Assembly (NCBI GenBank): GCA_016196035.1 | Contig: JACPYM010000109.1 | Span: 1-64,000, forward strand | DNA length: 64,000 nt | From: Acidobacteriota bacterium | Lineage (GTDB): Bacteria > Acidobacteriota > Blastocatellia > RBC074 | Reading direction: 5' to 3' | Shown here: positions 43,920 to 53,000 of the stretch, piece by piece | How the letters are laid out: the number at the start of each line of letters is the position of its first letter | Numbering within the stretch: position 1 is the stretch's first letter | Position numbers and translations under genes: made by a program | Notes under the pieces: generated by a model | Seen by the model: only the letters and a program-made list of their open reading frames with translations | Database searches by the model: none | Told to the model about the DNA's origin: nothing

Positions 43920-45323
43920 ATGGACTATCAAGATTTGCTGAAACGGACGACGGAACTTGCGCTCGATTATCTGGCGACGTTGCCGGAACGCCCCGTCGGA
44001 CGCCCCGTCAGTTATGCCGAACTGTTGGAAGCACTGGGCGGCGCATTGCCCGCTGAGGGCGCAGATGCGCGCGCGGTGATTGAACAGTTCGCGGCGGCGG
44101 CGACTCCGGGGTTGGTTGCGACGCCCGGGCCGCGTTATTTCGGCTTCGTCATTGGCGGAGCACATCCCGCCAGCCTGGCGGCGGAGTGGCTTGCGGCGGC
44201 GTGGGATCAGAATGCGTTCTCGTATGTGCTTTCACCTGCGGCAGCGGTTGTCGAAGAGGTCGTGCGCACTTGGCTGGTTGACTTGTTCGGCTTGTCGCCT
44301 GAAATGAGCCTGGGTTTTACCACCGGCGGCACGATGGCGAATTTCACCGCATTGGCGGCGGCGCGGCACGCGCTGTTGCGTGACGCAGGCTGGCATGTCG
44401 AAGAGCAAGGATTGTTTGGCGCGCCGAGCATCACCGTCGTGACCAGCGCTGAATCGCACGTCTCGATCTTTGCCGCCTTACAGATGCTCGGGCTGGGCCG
44501 CGAACGTGTGTCGCGGGTGGTGACGGATGAACAAGGACGGATGCGTCCGGCGGAACTCGCGGCAGTGCTGGCGCAAGTCACGACGCCTGTTTTGGTTTGC
44601 GCGCAGGCCGGCAACGTCAACCCGGGCGCGTTTGATCCGTTGCCCGAAATCGTCCCGCTGGTGCGCGCGCGTAAAGGCTGGCTGCACGTGGATGGCGCGT
44701 TCGGGTTGTGGGCGGCAGCCGCGCCGGGCCTGCGTCATCTGACCGAAGGGATCGAATTGGCTGACTCGCTCAGCGTGGATTGCCACAAGTGGTTGAATGT
44801 CCCTTACGATTCCGGGCTGGTGTTTGTCCGCGACCGCGCGGCGCATCACGAAGCGATGACCCTGAGCGCGCCTTATTACGCCCTGAGCACAGAGGTCGCG
44901 CGTGACAATCACAATTTCGTGCCGGAGGCTTCGCGGCGCGCGCGCGGCTTTGCGATTTATGCAGCGTTGCGGGCGCTGGGCCGGAATGGCGTGGCCGAAT
45001 TGGTTGACCGCTGCTGCCGTTTGGCGCGCCGCATGGCCGAGCGCCTGGCGCAAGACTCAAGCGTGCAAATCCTCAACGATGTCGTGCTCAACCAAGTGCT
45101 GGTGCGTTTCTTGCCAAACGCGGGCGGCGATGCCGATGCCTTTACCGCAGCGGTAATTCAACGCATTCAGGCAGACGGAACCTGCTGGGCGGGCGGCACC
45201 ACCTGGCATGGCCTGCACGCCATGCGGATCGCCGTCTCGAATTGGTCAACGACGGAAAACGATATTGATCGTTCCGCCGAAGCGATGCTCAAGTGTGTGA
45301 GGGCAGCGGGAGGAATCGCATGA
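43920..45323 (+). CDS. PLP-dependent (group II) amino acid decarboxylase
   Basis: 467 residues. The PLP lysine is in LSVDCHKWLNVPYDSGLVF. LGFTTGGTMANFTALAAARH binds the cofactor phosphate, and LVCAQAGNVNPGAFDPL plus WLHVDGAFGLWAAA are family signatures. Similar to aromatic-amino-acid/glutamate decarboxylases; exact substrate unclear. Its stop overlaps the next gene's start (ATGA), pairing it with a racemase-like protein. Confidence 0.9.
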   Translation: MDYQDLLKRTTELALDYLATLPERPVGRPVSYAELLEALGGALPAEGADARAVIEQFAAAATPGLVATPGPRYFGFVIGGAHPASLAAEWLAAAWDQNAFSYVLSPAAAVVEEVVRTWLVDLFGLSPEMSLGFTTGGTMANFTALAAARHALLRDAGWHVEEQGLFGAPSITVVTSAESHVSIFAALQMLGLGRERVSRVVTDEQGRMRPAELAAVLAQVTTPVLVCAQAGNVNPGAFDPLPEIVPLVRARKGWLHVDGAFGLWAAAAPGLRHLTEGIELADSLSVDCHKWLNVPYDSGLVFVRDRAAHHEAMTLSAPYYALSTEVARDNHNFVPEASRRARGFAIYAALRALGRNGVAELVDRCCRLARRMAERLAQDSSVQILNDVVLNQVLVRFLPNAGGDADAFTAAVIQRIQADGTCWAGGTTWHGLHAMRIAVSNWSTTENDIDRSAEAMLKCVRAAGGIA

Positions 45324-46015
45324 AAACGGTCGGCATCATCGGCGGCATCGCGCCGGAATCCACCATCGCGTATTACCGCGCGATCATTGCTGCCTATCGC
45401 GCACAGCAACCGGACGGCAATTATCCCGCGCTGCTGCTCAACAGCATCAATCTGAAAAACCTGTTGGAGTTGGTGGGCGCGAATCAACGCGCGGAGTTAG
45501 TCGCCTATCTGGTGGACGAGTTGCACAAGCTGGCGCGCGCGGGCGCTGATTTCGCCGTGCTGGCGTCCAATACGCCGCATTTGGTCTTTGACGAATTACA
45601 GCGCGTTTCCCCGCTGCCCTTGCTCAGCATTGTGGAGGCGACGCGTGACGTGGCGCAGCGGCTGGGCTTGCAACGCGTGGGTTTGTTCGGCACGCGCTTC
45701 ACCATGCAAGGCGGCTTTTACCAAGAGATTTTTGGCCGCGCGGGAATTGACATCGTCTTGCCTGATGCCGCTGAGCAAGCCTACATCCACGAAAAATATC
45801 TGGGCGAATTGGCCCAGGCAGTGCTCTTGCCGGAAACGCGCGCGGGGTTGTTGGCGATTGCGGACAGGCTACGCGCACAGCAAGGCATCGAAGCATTGAT
45901 TCTGGGCGGGACGGAATTGCCTTTGATCTTGACTGAGGCGGCGCATGAAGGGCTGCCGTTTTTAGATACGACCAACATCCATGTGGCGCGCATCGTCGCG
46001 CAGATGTTGTCATAA
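45320..46015 (+). CDS. Aspartate/glutamate racemase-family protein, second catalytic Cys missing
   Basis: 231 residues from the ATG at 45320, which overlaps the decarboxylase stop. KTVGIIGGIAPESTIAYYRA opens the fold. The two active-site loops read AVLASNTPHLVFDEL and ALILGGTELPLIL. Family enzymes have Cys (or Thr) in the first and Cys (LGCTE) in the second; here the second is Gly. Loss of the acid/base Cys argues against normal racemase activity. Confidence 0.82.
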   Translation: MKTVGIIGGIAPESTIAYYRAIIAAYRAQQPDGNYPALLLNSINLKNLLELVGANQRAELVAYLVDELHKLARAGADFAVLASNTPHLVFDELQRVSPLPLLSIVEATRDVAQRLGLQRVGLFGTRFTMQGGFYQEIFGRAGIDIVLPDAAEQAYIHEKYLGELAQAVLLPETRAGLLAIADRLRAQQGIEALILGGTELPLILTEAAHEGLPFLDTTNIHVARIVAQMLS

Positions 46016-46062
46016 CGCAGCGAACGAGAGTTCGGAATCTAAATTCGATAAGGAGAATCGGT

Positions 46063-46521
46063 ATGCAAAAGAGCATTCAACATTGCCTGCTGGGCTTCGC
46101 TTTCCTGCTGGCGCTCACCGCCGTCGAAACGCGCGCCCAAACCACCGCTGACCGCGAGGCGATCAAGCAAACGGCGCTCGATTACATCGAAGGCTACTAT
46201 GACGGGAATGCCGAGCGCATGGAGCGCAGCCTGCATCCCGATTTGGCCAAGCGCATTGTCCGCGCCGATCCAAGCAGCGGCAAAAACCGGCTTGAGAACA
46301 TGACTGCCGCACGGCTGGTGCAGGTCACGCAGATGCGCAAGGACAAGCCCACCCCAAAGGAGAAGCAGCAAAAGGATGTGACCATCCTCGACCTGTACGA
46401 GAACTCTGCCAGCGTCAAAATTGTCGCGGCGGACTGGATTGATTATCTGCACGTCTCAAAATTCGATGGGCGCTGGGTGATCGTCAATGTCCTGTGGGAA
46501 ATGAAACCCGTTAAAAAGTGA
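46063..46521 (+). CDS. Exported NTF2-like (putative lumazine-binding) protein
   Basis: 152 residues, AAGGAGAA upstream, signal peptide (CLLGFAFLLALTAVETRAQ). The NTF2-like cone fold is seen in ALDYIEGYYDGNAERMERSL and ASVKIVAADWIDYLHVSKFD, GRWVIVNVLWE. Family binds small ligands; role unknown. Overlaps the PhzF gene by 4 nt. Confidence 0.82.
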   Translation: MQKSIQHCLLGFAFLLALTAVETRAQTTADREAIKQTALDYIEGYYDGNAERMERSLHPDLAKRIVRADPSSGKNRLENMTAARLVQVTQMRKDKPTPKEKQQKDVTILDLYENSASVKIVAADWIDYLHVSKFDGRWVIVNVLWEMKPVKK

Positions 46522-47345
46522 GGAACCAAGTGGAAAGACCGATTTATATTGTGGACGCTTTTACGAGCGAAGCGTTCAAAGGCAATCCGGCGGCGGTGTG
46601 TCCGCTCGACACCGCGCAACCGGTGGAATGGATGCAGCAAGTCGCCGCTGAGATGAACTTGTCAGAGACGGCCTTTCTCGTCCCGCGTGAAGCTGGCGAC
46701 GGCTTCGAGCTGCGCTGGTTCACGCCCGCCATCGAAGTGCCGTTGTGCGGGCACGCCACGCTCGCCAGCGCGCATACGCTGTGGGAAACGGGCCGTCTGG
46801 CGGCAAATGCCGAAGCGCGCTTTCACACGCTGAGCGGCTGGTTGAGCGCCCGCCAAACGGCGCAAGGCATCGAGATGGATTTCCCGGCGATGCGGCTGGA
46901 AGAAATCGCCGCGCCGCCCGGCGTGGCGGAAGCGTTGCGCGCGACGCCGCACAGCGTTTGGCTGGTACGCGACCAACGCGATTTAGAAAAGAACTACCTG
47001 GTCGAACTGGGCGGCGAAGCCGAAGTCCGTGCCCTGCAACCCGATTTCAACTTGATGCGCCAACAGGTGAGCAAAGGCTTGATCGTCACCGCCCAAGCCG
47101 AAATGCCGGGCGTAGATTTCGTCTCGCGCTATTTCGCCACCTGGGCCGGCATTGACGAAGACCCCGTGACCGGTTCGGCGCATTGCGCGCTGACGCCGTA
47201 TTGGGTGAACAAGCTGCGCCGCCATGAACTGTTGGGCTATCAGGCTTCGGCGCGCGGCGGTTACGTGCGCGTCAACCTGGCTGGCGACCGTGTCGTGTTG
47301 GGCGGACAGGCTGTCACAGTGGTGCGCGGCAGCCTGTTGAGTTGA
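46518..47345 (+). CDS. PhzF-family isomerase
   Basis: 275 residues from a GTG overlapping the previous stop; a GTG at 46530 is an alternative. YIVDAFTSEAFKGNPAAVCP, the catalytic Glu in MNLSETAFLV, PLCGHATLASAH and DEDPVTGSAHCAL are all diagnostic. Members isomerise small acids such as dihydro-3-hydroxyanthranilate; no phenazine genes are here, so the substrate is different or unknown. Confidence 0.92.
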   Translation: MRNQVERPIYIVDAFTSEAFKGNPAAVCPLDTAQPVEWMQQVAAEMNLSETAFLVPREAGDGFELRWFTPAIEVPLCGHATLASAHTLWETGRLAANAEARFHTLSGWLSARQTAQGIEMDFPAMRLEEIAAPPGVAEALRATPHSVWLVRDQRDLEKNYLVELGGEAEVRALQPDFNLMRQQVSKGLIVTAQAEMPGVDFVSRYFATWAGIDEDPVTGSAHCALTPYWVNKLRRHELLGYQASARGGYVRVNLAGDRVVLGGQAVTVVRGSLLS

Positions 47346-47419
47346 GTTGTGGAGCGAATTGCCCGTTTGCAGCAGAAGGCTTATTTCTAAAGAGTTTTAC
47401 GGTCGGCAATCGGTAGGAA

Positions 47420-47601
47420 TTAGATCGGTTTTCACATCGGTGTATGGGAAAAGTCGCGCAGCGGGACAGTACCGCGCGCGTGAGCAAGCGGCGCGTCAAG
47501 CTTACGCCATTGGCTGAGTCGCCCAGGCGCCGCTTGCTTACGCGCGCGGTACTGTCCCGGCACAACGCGCTCCCGTAAACGCAATTGCAAACCGCTCTAA
47601 A
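47420..47601. mobile_element. MITE-like palindromic element, copy 2
   Basis: A 182-bp element with core arms 47463-47494 and 47527-47558 (one mismatch in 32) and outer ends TAGATCGG and CCGCTCTA. Same family as 34643-34822: the core GGGACAGTACCGCGCGCG and flanking CGGTTT/GCAATTGC-type sequence are shared in order. TA at both ends. Confidence 0.78.
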
Positions 47602-47626
47602 TGAAAGCCAAACAAGAAACCGCAAA

Positions 47627-48115
47627 ATGAATCTTGATCATCTTAAAAAATTGCACGACACCGTTGGACTTCTTCGGCAACGGGATGATGTGTTAGGAGT
47701 GATTCGAGGATTGAAAGAAAGCCTCAACCAGGCTCAGGAGGCCTTCGTTTGGTCATCGCTAAACTTAACCTCGCTACGAGGCGTGTTACCCGAACACATC
47801 AAATCAGGCTGGATCTTTGTACTAAAACCGGATGTCGGCTCAGGGTGTCATTATCATCCGAATAGCGTCCAACACATGGTGATGCTCGAAGGAATGGGGA
47901 AATCGAAGGTGGCAGGAGTTACGAAAAGGATGATTCCGTTTGGGTCGCCGGATTTTTCACTGGATGAGAGTTGGCATGTAATAGGCGCGGGCTTGCCACA
48001 CGAATTCTTCCCGGAAGAAAGCGCGATGGTTGTCATCTCATTTCATACCTGTGAAGCGCATGAGTTGGAAGAAGTTGATTGCCAATCAGCCAAGCGCCGT
48101 TTATACGAGGGATAA
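47627..48115 (+). CDS. Cupin-like protein
   Basis: 162 residues from the ATG at 47627. A single cupin barrel is suggested by GSGCHYHPNSVQHMVMLEGM (metal-binding His pair) and VIGAGLPHEFFPEESAMVVI. The first 50 residues are helical. No catalytic family assigned. Its base composition is slightly more AT-rich than the neighbours. Confidence 0.65.
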   Translation: MNLDHLKKLHDTVGLLRQRDDVLGVIRGLKESLNQAQEAFVWSSLNLTSLRGVLPEHIKSGWIFVLKPDVGSGCHYHPNSVQHMVMLEGMGKSKVAGVTKRMIPFGSPDFSLDESWHVIGAGLPHEFFPEESAMVVISFHTCEAHELEEVDCQSAKRRLYEG

Positions 48116-48174
48116 CCGACCCTTGGCTCTCAGTACTCGCCTGGACGATACCCGCATTCTTACGCACAAGCACC

Positions 48175-48609
48175 ATGCAAAACGAATGGCAACGTGGCGC
48201 ATACACCGTCAGCACTGATGCTGCGCGCTTGGATGTAAATCTGATCTACGACTTTCTCAGCACACACGCGTATTGGGCCAAAGGGCGCACGCGCGCGGCG
48301 GTCGAGCGTTGCATCGCGCATTCGCTCGCGTTCGGCCTTTACCGGCAAGCGCAACAAATCGGCTTTGCCCGCGTCGTTACCGATTACGCAACCTTCGCCT
48401 ATCTGGCCGATGTCTTCGTGCTGGAAGCAGAACGCGGGCGTGGCCTGGGCAAATGGCTGCTCGCCACCATCGTCGCACACCCGGAATTGCAAGGCTTGCG
48501 TCGTTGGTTGCTGGCGACACGCGACGCGCACGGACTCTATCAACAAGCCGGTTTTACGCCGCTCGCGCAACCCGACCGCTGGATGGAACGCTTCCACGAG
48601 CCCGTCTAG
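48175..48609 (+). CDS. GNAT-family N-acetyltransferase
   Basis: 144 residues from the ATG at 48175. The acetyl-CoA loop is LADVFVLEAERGRGLGKWLL, and DAHGLYQQAGFTPL closes the fold. Similar to small GNATs acting on amino groups of metabolites or proteins. Confidence 0.87.
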   Translation: MQNEWQRGAYTVSTDAARLDVNLIYDFLSTHAYWAKGRTRAAVERCIAHSLAFGLYRQAQQIGFARVVTDYATFAYLADVFVLEAERGRGLGKWLLATIVAHPELQGLRRWLLATRDAHGLYQQAGFTPLAQPDRWMERFHEPV

Positions 48610-48645
48610 CCGACCTAAAACGCCTGTGTTATCCTCTCGCGCCGT

Positions 48646-49173
48646 ATGAACGAACCCAACGAATTGCTCATCAGACCAGCGGTCGCTGCGGATGTGGAAA
48701 CGCTGCTCGCCGTGGCCACGCGCACTTTTTATGACGCATTTGCGGCCACCAATACGCCCGCAAATATGCAGGCGTATATGTCCACTGCCTTCACCCTCGA
48801 ACAATTCCAGCAAGAGTTGGCCGATCCTGACAGCACTTTTCTGCTCGCCGAACTGGCGGGCAGCGTAGTCGGTTACGCTAAGCTGATTCATAGCGCCGTG
48901 CCGGAATGCGTCACCGAACCCAGTGCAATTGAATTGTCACGCATCTACATTGATCAAACCGTCTTGGGCGCGGGCATTGGCCCGGCGTTGTTGCAATATT
49001 GTTTTGCCTTGGCGCGCCAGGCCGGTCATCGCGCCATGTTTCTGGGCGTGTGGGAGCACAATCCGCGCGCGCAAGCGTTTTATCGCAAGTGGGGTTTCGA
49101 GCGCGTCGGCGAACACCTCTTTCAAATGGGCGACGACCCGCAAACCGATTGGTGGATGATGCGTTTGCTATAG
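48646..49173 (+). CDS. GNAT-family N-acetyltransferase
   Basis: 175 residues. IELSRIYIDQTVLGAGIGPA is motif A, and LGVWEHNPRAQAFYRKWGFE is motif B. It follows another GNAT gene by 36 nt on the same strand; the two are not close in sequence, so not a recent duplication. Confidence 0.88.
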   Translation: MNEPNELLIRPAVAADVETLLAVATRTFYDAFAATNTPANMQAYMSTAFTLEQFQQELADPDSTFLLAELAGSVVGYAKLIHSAVPECVTEPSAIELSRIYIDQTVLGAGIGPALLQYCFALARQAGHRAMFLGVWEHNPRAQAFYRKWGFERVGEHLFQMGDDPQTDWWMMRLL

Positions 49174-49189
49174 CAATCGGCGACGAACT

Positions 49190-49300
49190 AACCACGGGGA
49201 CACAGGGCGCACAGGAGAGCCTTTGAAATCGCTGGTATGGGCGCACGTCTATCTGCTATTCCCATTCGGATTGCCCAGGGTTCCCCGTGTCCCCGTGGTT
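49190..49300. repeat. Intergenic inverted repeat, CCACGGGGACAC class
   Basis: AACCACGGGGACACAGGG (49190-49207) is matched by an inverted copy ending at 49300, with tandem GGGGACAC units in the arms. It lies between a GNAT gene and a DMT-type gene. Confidence 0.8.
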
Positions 49301-49324
49301 GATCCCTCCTTCCGAGAATGACTT

Positions 49325-49762
49325 ATGAAAAGCGTCTTCCCGCTCTTGCTCGCGATTACCGGCGGTGTGCTCTATCACCTCGGCCAGAAGTCGGTGCCGC
49401 GCAGCGTCAGCCCGTTCGCCGCAATTTTGCTGGCGTATGCGGTTGGCAGTCTGTGTTGCGTGCTGGCGTTGGTGACTTTGCCGCAAGAGCGCCCCTTGCT
49501 GGCATCGTTGCTGGCATCGTTGCGCGCGGCGAATGGGGCAGTCGCCTTGATCGGGATTGGCGCGGTCGTCATCGAAATCGGTTTTCTCTTGGCCTATCGT
49601 GCCGGTTGGAACATCAGCACTGCCTCGGTATTGACGAATATCTCAGTCGCCTTGATCCTGTTACCCATCGGGGTGTTGCTGTTCAAAGAGCAACTTTCCT
49701 GGCGCAATGCAGTCGGCGTCGTGTGCTGTTTGTTGGGGCTGTATCTGTTGTCGCAAAAATAA
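49325..49762 (+). CDS. Half-size EamA/DMT-type membrane protein
   Basis: 145 residues with about five transmembrane helices (FPLLLAITGGVLYHLGQKSV, ILLAYAVGSLCCVLALVTL, AVALIGIGAVVIEIGFLLAY, LTNISVALILLPIGVLLF, GVVCCLLGLYLL). A single EamA unit, likely to dimerise. Followed 25 nt later by a full-length EamA transporter. Confidence 0.8.
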   Translation: MKSVFPLLLAITGGVLYHLGQKSVPRSVSPFAAILLAYAVGSLCCVLALVTLPQERPLLASLLASLRAANGAVALIGIGAVVIEIGFLLAYRAGWNISTASVLTNISVALILLPIGVLLFKEQLSWRNAVGVVCCLLGLYLLSQK

Positions 49763-49787
49763 TCCGCTCGCTGCTGAGACTTCGGCT

Positions 49788-50672
49788 ATGAATCAGGCTT
49801 ACCTCGTCTGGCTCTTGCTGGGCGCAATCTGGGGCTCGACGTGGTTGTTCATCAAGATCGGCCTGCACGACCTGCCGCCGTTCACCTATGCCGGCTTGCG
49901 CTTTTTGATCGCCGGCTCATTGCTCTGGGGCATCGCTTTGCTGAAACGCCGCGCGTTGCCCAAACGCAGCGATTGGGCGATGTTGGTGTTCACCGGCACG
50001 CTCACCTTTGCGGTGAATTACGGTTTGGTCTTTTGGGGTGAGACGCGCATCTCGTCAGGCTTGGCGGCAGTGTTGCAAGCCATGATTCCAGCCTTTGCGA
50101 TGTTCTTTGCCCACTGGTTATTGCCGGGCGAGCCGATTACGCCGCGCAAACTCGGCGGCGTCGCGCTGGGGCTGGCGGGCACGGCGTTGATCTTTTATAA
50201 CCAACTCAGCTTCACGGGCGGCGCGGCGCTGGCCGGCAGCCTGGCGCTATTTTGCAGCACGCTCACAGCATCCTTTTCAGGCGTGCTGGTCAAAAAACAC
50301 TTTCAACATCTCGCGCCCGAAGTGCTGGCCGCTTCGCAAACCAGTTGCGGCATCGTGCCCTTATTGGCGGCAGGCTGGTTGCTCGAAGGCAATCCGCTCA
50401 ATATCCAATGGACGCGCGCGGCCCTTGGCTCGCTGTTGTATCTATCGTTGATTGGTTCGGCGCTCGCCTTTTTGTTGTTTTACTGGTTGGTGCAGCAAAT
50501 GGAAATCACCAAGGTCTTATTGATTTCCCTCGTCACGCCCGTGCTGGCATTGCTGTTGGGCTGGGCGACCTTACACGAAGAATTGTCGTGGCGCGTCCTC
50601 TTGGGCAGCGCCGCGATCATCGCCGGTGTCGCGCTCATTTTGGTGCAGCGCAAAACAGTACGGAGAGCGTGA
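49788..50672 (+). CDS. EamA-family (DMT) transporter
   Basis: 294 residues from the ATG at 49788. Ten transmembrane helices in two EamA repeats: LVWLLLGAIWGSTWLFIKIG begins the first, and ALFCSTLTASFSGVLVKKHF the second. Exports metabolites or amino acids; substrate not predictable. Its last seven codons lie in the left arm of a 30-bp perfect inverted repeat. Confidence 0.9.
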   Translation: MNQAYLVWLLLGAIWGSTWLFIKIGLHDLPPFTYAGLRFLIAGSLLWGIALLKRRALPKRSDWAMLVFTGTLTFAVNYGLVFWGETRISSGLAAVLQAMIPAFAMFFAHWLLPGEPITPRKLGGVALGLAGTALIFYNQLSFTGGAALAGSLALFCSTLTASFSGVLVKKHFQHLAPEVLAASQTSCGIVPLLAAGWLLEGNPLNIQWTRAALGSLLYLSLIGSALAFLLFYWLVQQMEITKVLLISLVTPVLALLLGWATLHEELSWRVLLGSAAIIAGVALILVQRKTVRRA

Positions 50673-50758
50673 GCGACCTGATCCTCGGCCATTGTGTCAT
50701 TGGCTGCCAGCAAGCTTTACGCCAAGGCTCAGGTCGCTCACGCTCTCCGTACTGTTTT
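50652..50758. repeat. Perfect 30-bp inverted repeat overlapping a gene end
   Basis: Positions 50652-50681 and 50729-50758 are exact reverse complements around 47 nt. The left arm encodes the C-terminal residues of the EamA transporter, so the element is partly coding, and would also form a stem at the transcript end. Confidence 0.92.
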
Positions 50759-50807
50759 ATCCCGCTATCCCCCTCGTTGTTTATCGCTTTCAAATGGAGA
50801 AATCCTT

Positions 50808-52819
50808 ATGCGCATCCGTCTCGCTCTCTTTTTATGCCTGCTTGGCCTGTCAGCCTTTGCCGTCACCGCCCAACAAAACAACACCGAGCAAGTCCGCCCC
50901 ATCCCACCGCCCGGCATCGCCGTGCCCGCCGCTGACCGCGTTGAATTGGAAACATCCATCGCCGCCTTGGGCCAAGAGATTGAAGCACTGCGTGTTGAAC
51001 TGAAAAGCAAACCCGCGCTATTGGAACTGCTGCCCGACGTACAGATTTATCACAACGCGGCACGTTACGCGCTGACGTACAACGAATTCTACAAACCCGA
51101 AGAGATCAAACTCGCCAAGACGCAATTGCAACAAGGCATGGCGCGCGCCCAAGCCTTGCGCGCGGGCAAACCCGAATGGACGACGCAAACGGGCTTGGTC
51201 GTGCGCGGTTACGTTTCAGACATTGACGGCAGCGTGCAGCCTTACGGCTTGGTCATCCCCGCGTCTTATCAACCACCGACGCCGCATCAGTTCCGACTGG
51301 ACGCCTGGTTTCACGGACGCGGCGAGAATCTGACCGAACTCAACTTCATTGCCGACCGGCAAAAGAATGTAGGCCAATTCGCTCCGCCCAACGCCTTCGT
51401 GTTGCATCTTTACGGGCGCTATTGCAACGCCAACAAATTCGCGGGTGAGATAGATTTATTCGAAGCGTTGGCTGCCGTCCGCCAGCATTACCCGATTGAC
51501 GAAAACCGCATCAGCGTGCGCGGCTTTTCGATGGGCGGCGCGGCGACCTGGCATATCGGCGCGCATTACGCCGGACTCTGGGCCGCCGTCGCGCCCGGCG
51601 CAGGTTTCGCCGAGACGCCGAATATGCGAAAGCAAATCCCGCCGACTGGCCGTGGTATTAGCAAAAGCTTTGGCATTGGTACAACGCGACTGATTACGCG
51701 CTGAACCTGTACAACACGGCAACGGTGGCCTACAGCGGCGAGATTGATAAACAGAAGCAAGCCGCCGACGTGATGGCGCGCGAACTCAAACGCGAAGGTC
51801 TCGAACTCACGCATCTGATCGGCCCACAAACCGAACACAAATATCACCCCGACACCAAGCTCGAACTCGACCGCCGCATTGACAGCATCGTCGCGCGTGG
51901 CCGCGACCCGCTGCCGCGCACGATCAAATTCACCACGTGGACGCTGCGTTACAACCAAATGCGCTGGGTGACGGTGGATGCCCTTGCTCAACATTGGGAA
52001 CAAGCCCGCGTCGAAGCCGAAATCAAAGACGCCACCACCGTGCAGGTCAAAACGCAAAACGTCACTGCCCTAACGCTGACAATGCCGCCCGGCCTCTGCC
52101 CGCTCGACCTCGCCCGCAAACCCACTGTTGTGCTGGACGAACAACGGCTCGAAGCCGCGCCAGTTATGTCCGACCATTCATGGACAGCGCATTTCAGCAA
52201 ACGCAACGGCAAGTGGCTGCCAATTGATAAGCCGGAAGAAGGACTGGCCAAACGCCACGGCTTGCAAGGCCCGATAGACGACGCCTTTCTGAGCAGCTTC
52301 GTGATGGTACGCCCGACCGGCAAACCCCAGCACGAACGCATCGGCGCATGGGCGCACAACGAATTGCAGCACGCGCTCACCCAATGGCGCGGCATGTTTC
52401 GCGGCGAAGCGCGCATCAAAGACGACACCACCATCACCGACACCGACATTGCCCACAGCAACCTGATCCTCTGGGGCGATCCCGCCAACAACAAACTGCT
52501 CGCCCGCATTCTCGACAAACTGCCCATCCGCTGGGACGCGCAAACCCTCAAAATCGGCGACCAAAGCTTCCCCGCCAATCAACACGCGCCAATCTTGATC
52601 TATCCCAATCCGCTCAACCCACAACGTTACGTCGTGCTCAACAGCGGCTTCACCTTCCGCGAAGCCGACTACCTGACCAACGCCCGCCAAGTCCCACGCT
52701 TGCCCGATTGGGCGGTGGTGGATGTCAGCGTCCCACCCGACCCACGTTTGCCAGGACGGGTTGCGGCGGCGAACTTTTTTGGGGAGCGGTGGGAATGGTT
52801 GCCTGTGCAAGCACGTTAG
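50808..52819 (+). pseudogene. Exported alpha/beta hydrolase (S9-like) pseudogene
   Basis: Starts at an ATG with GGAGAAAT and a signal peptide (LALFLCLLGLSAFAVTAQ). The hydrolase domain has YPIDENRISVRGFSMGGAAT (nucleophile Ser). Near 51615-51625 the frame shifts by one: the continuing sequence EYAKANPADWPWY lies in another frame and then meets a TAG at 51659-51661, after which QKLWHWYNATDYALNLYNTA carries on to 52819. One frameshift plus one nonsense codon makes real decay likely. The intact form would be about 670 residues with a C-terminal beta-rich domain. Confidence 0.8.
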
Positions 52820-53000
52820 CCGGAAGGCGTAAACCGGGAATAAGGGCATCCGCAGATTGCGCTAAAAGTGCCGAGCCGGTTGCCCGTGGCGGCTGTTGGC
52901 CCTTGCTGAAATGAAGACGTTCGCACATTATTTCGGCTCACAGCCACCAGCCATTCACGGTGGCGAACTCTCAAAACCTTGGTGCCCAGGAGAAACCGAA

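Noticed and set aside
51659-51661. TAG read as an amino acid (pyrrolysine or suppression) in the hydrolase
   Set aside because: A separate frameshift lies about 40 bases upstream, so recoding of the TAG alone would not restore the protein; decay explains both.
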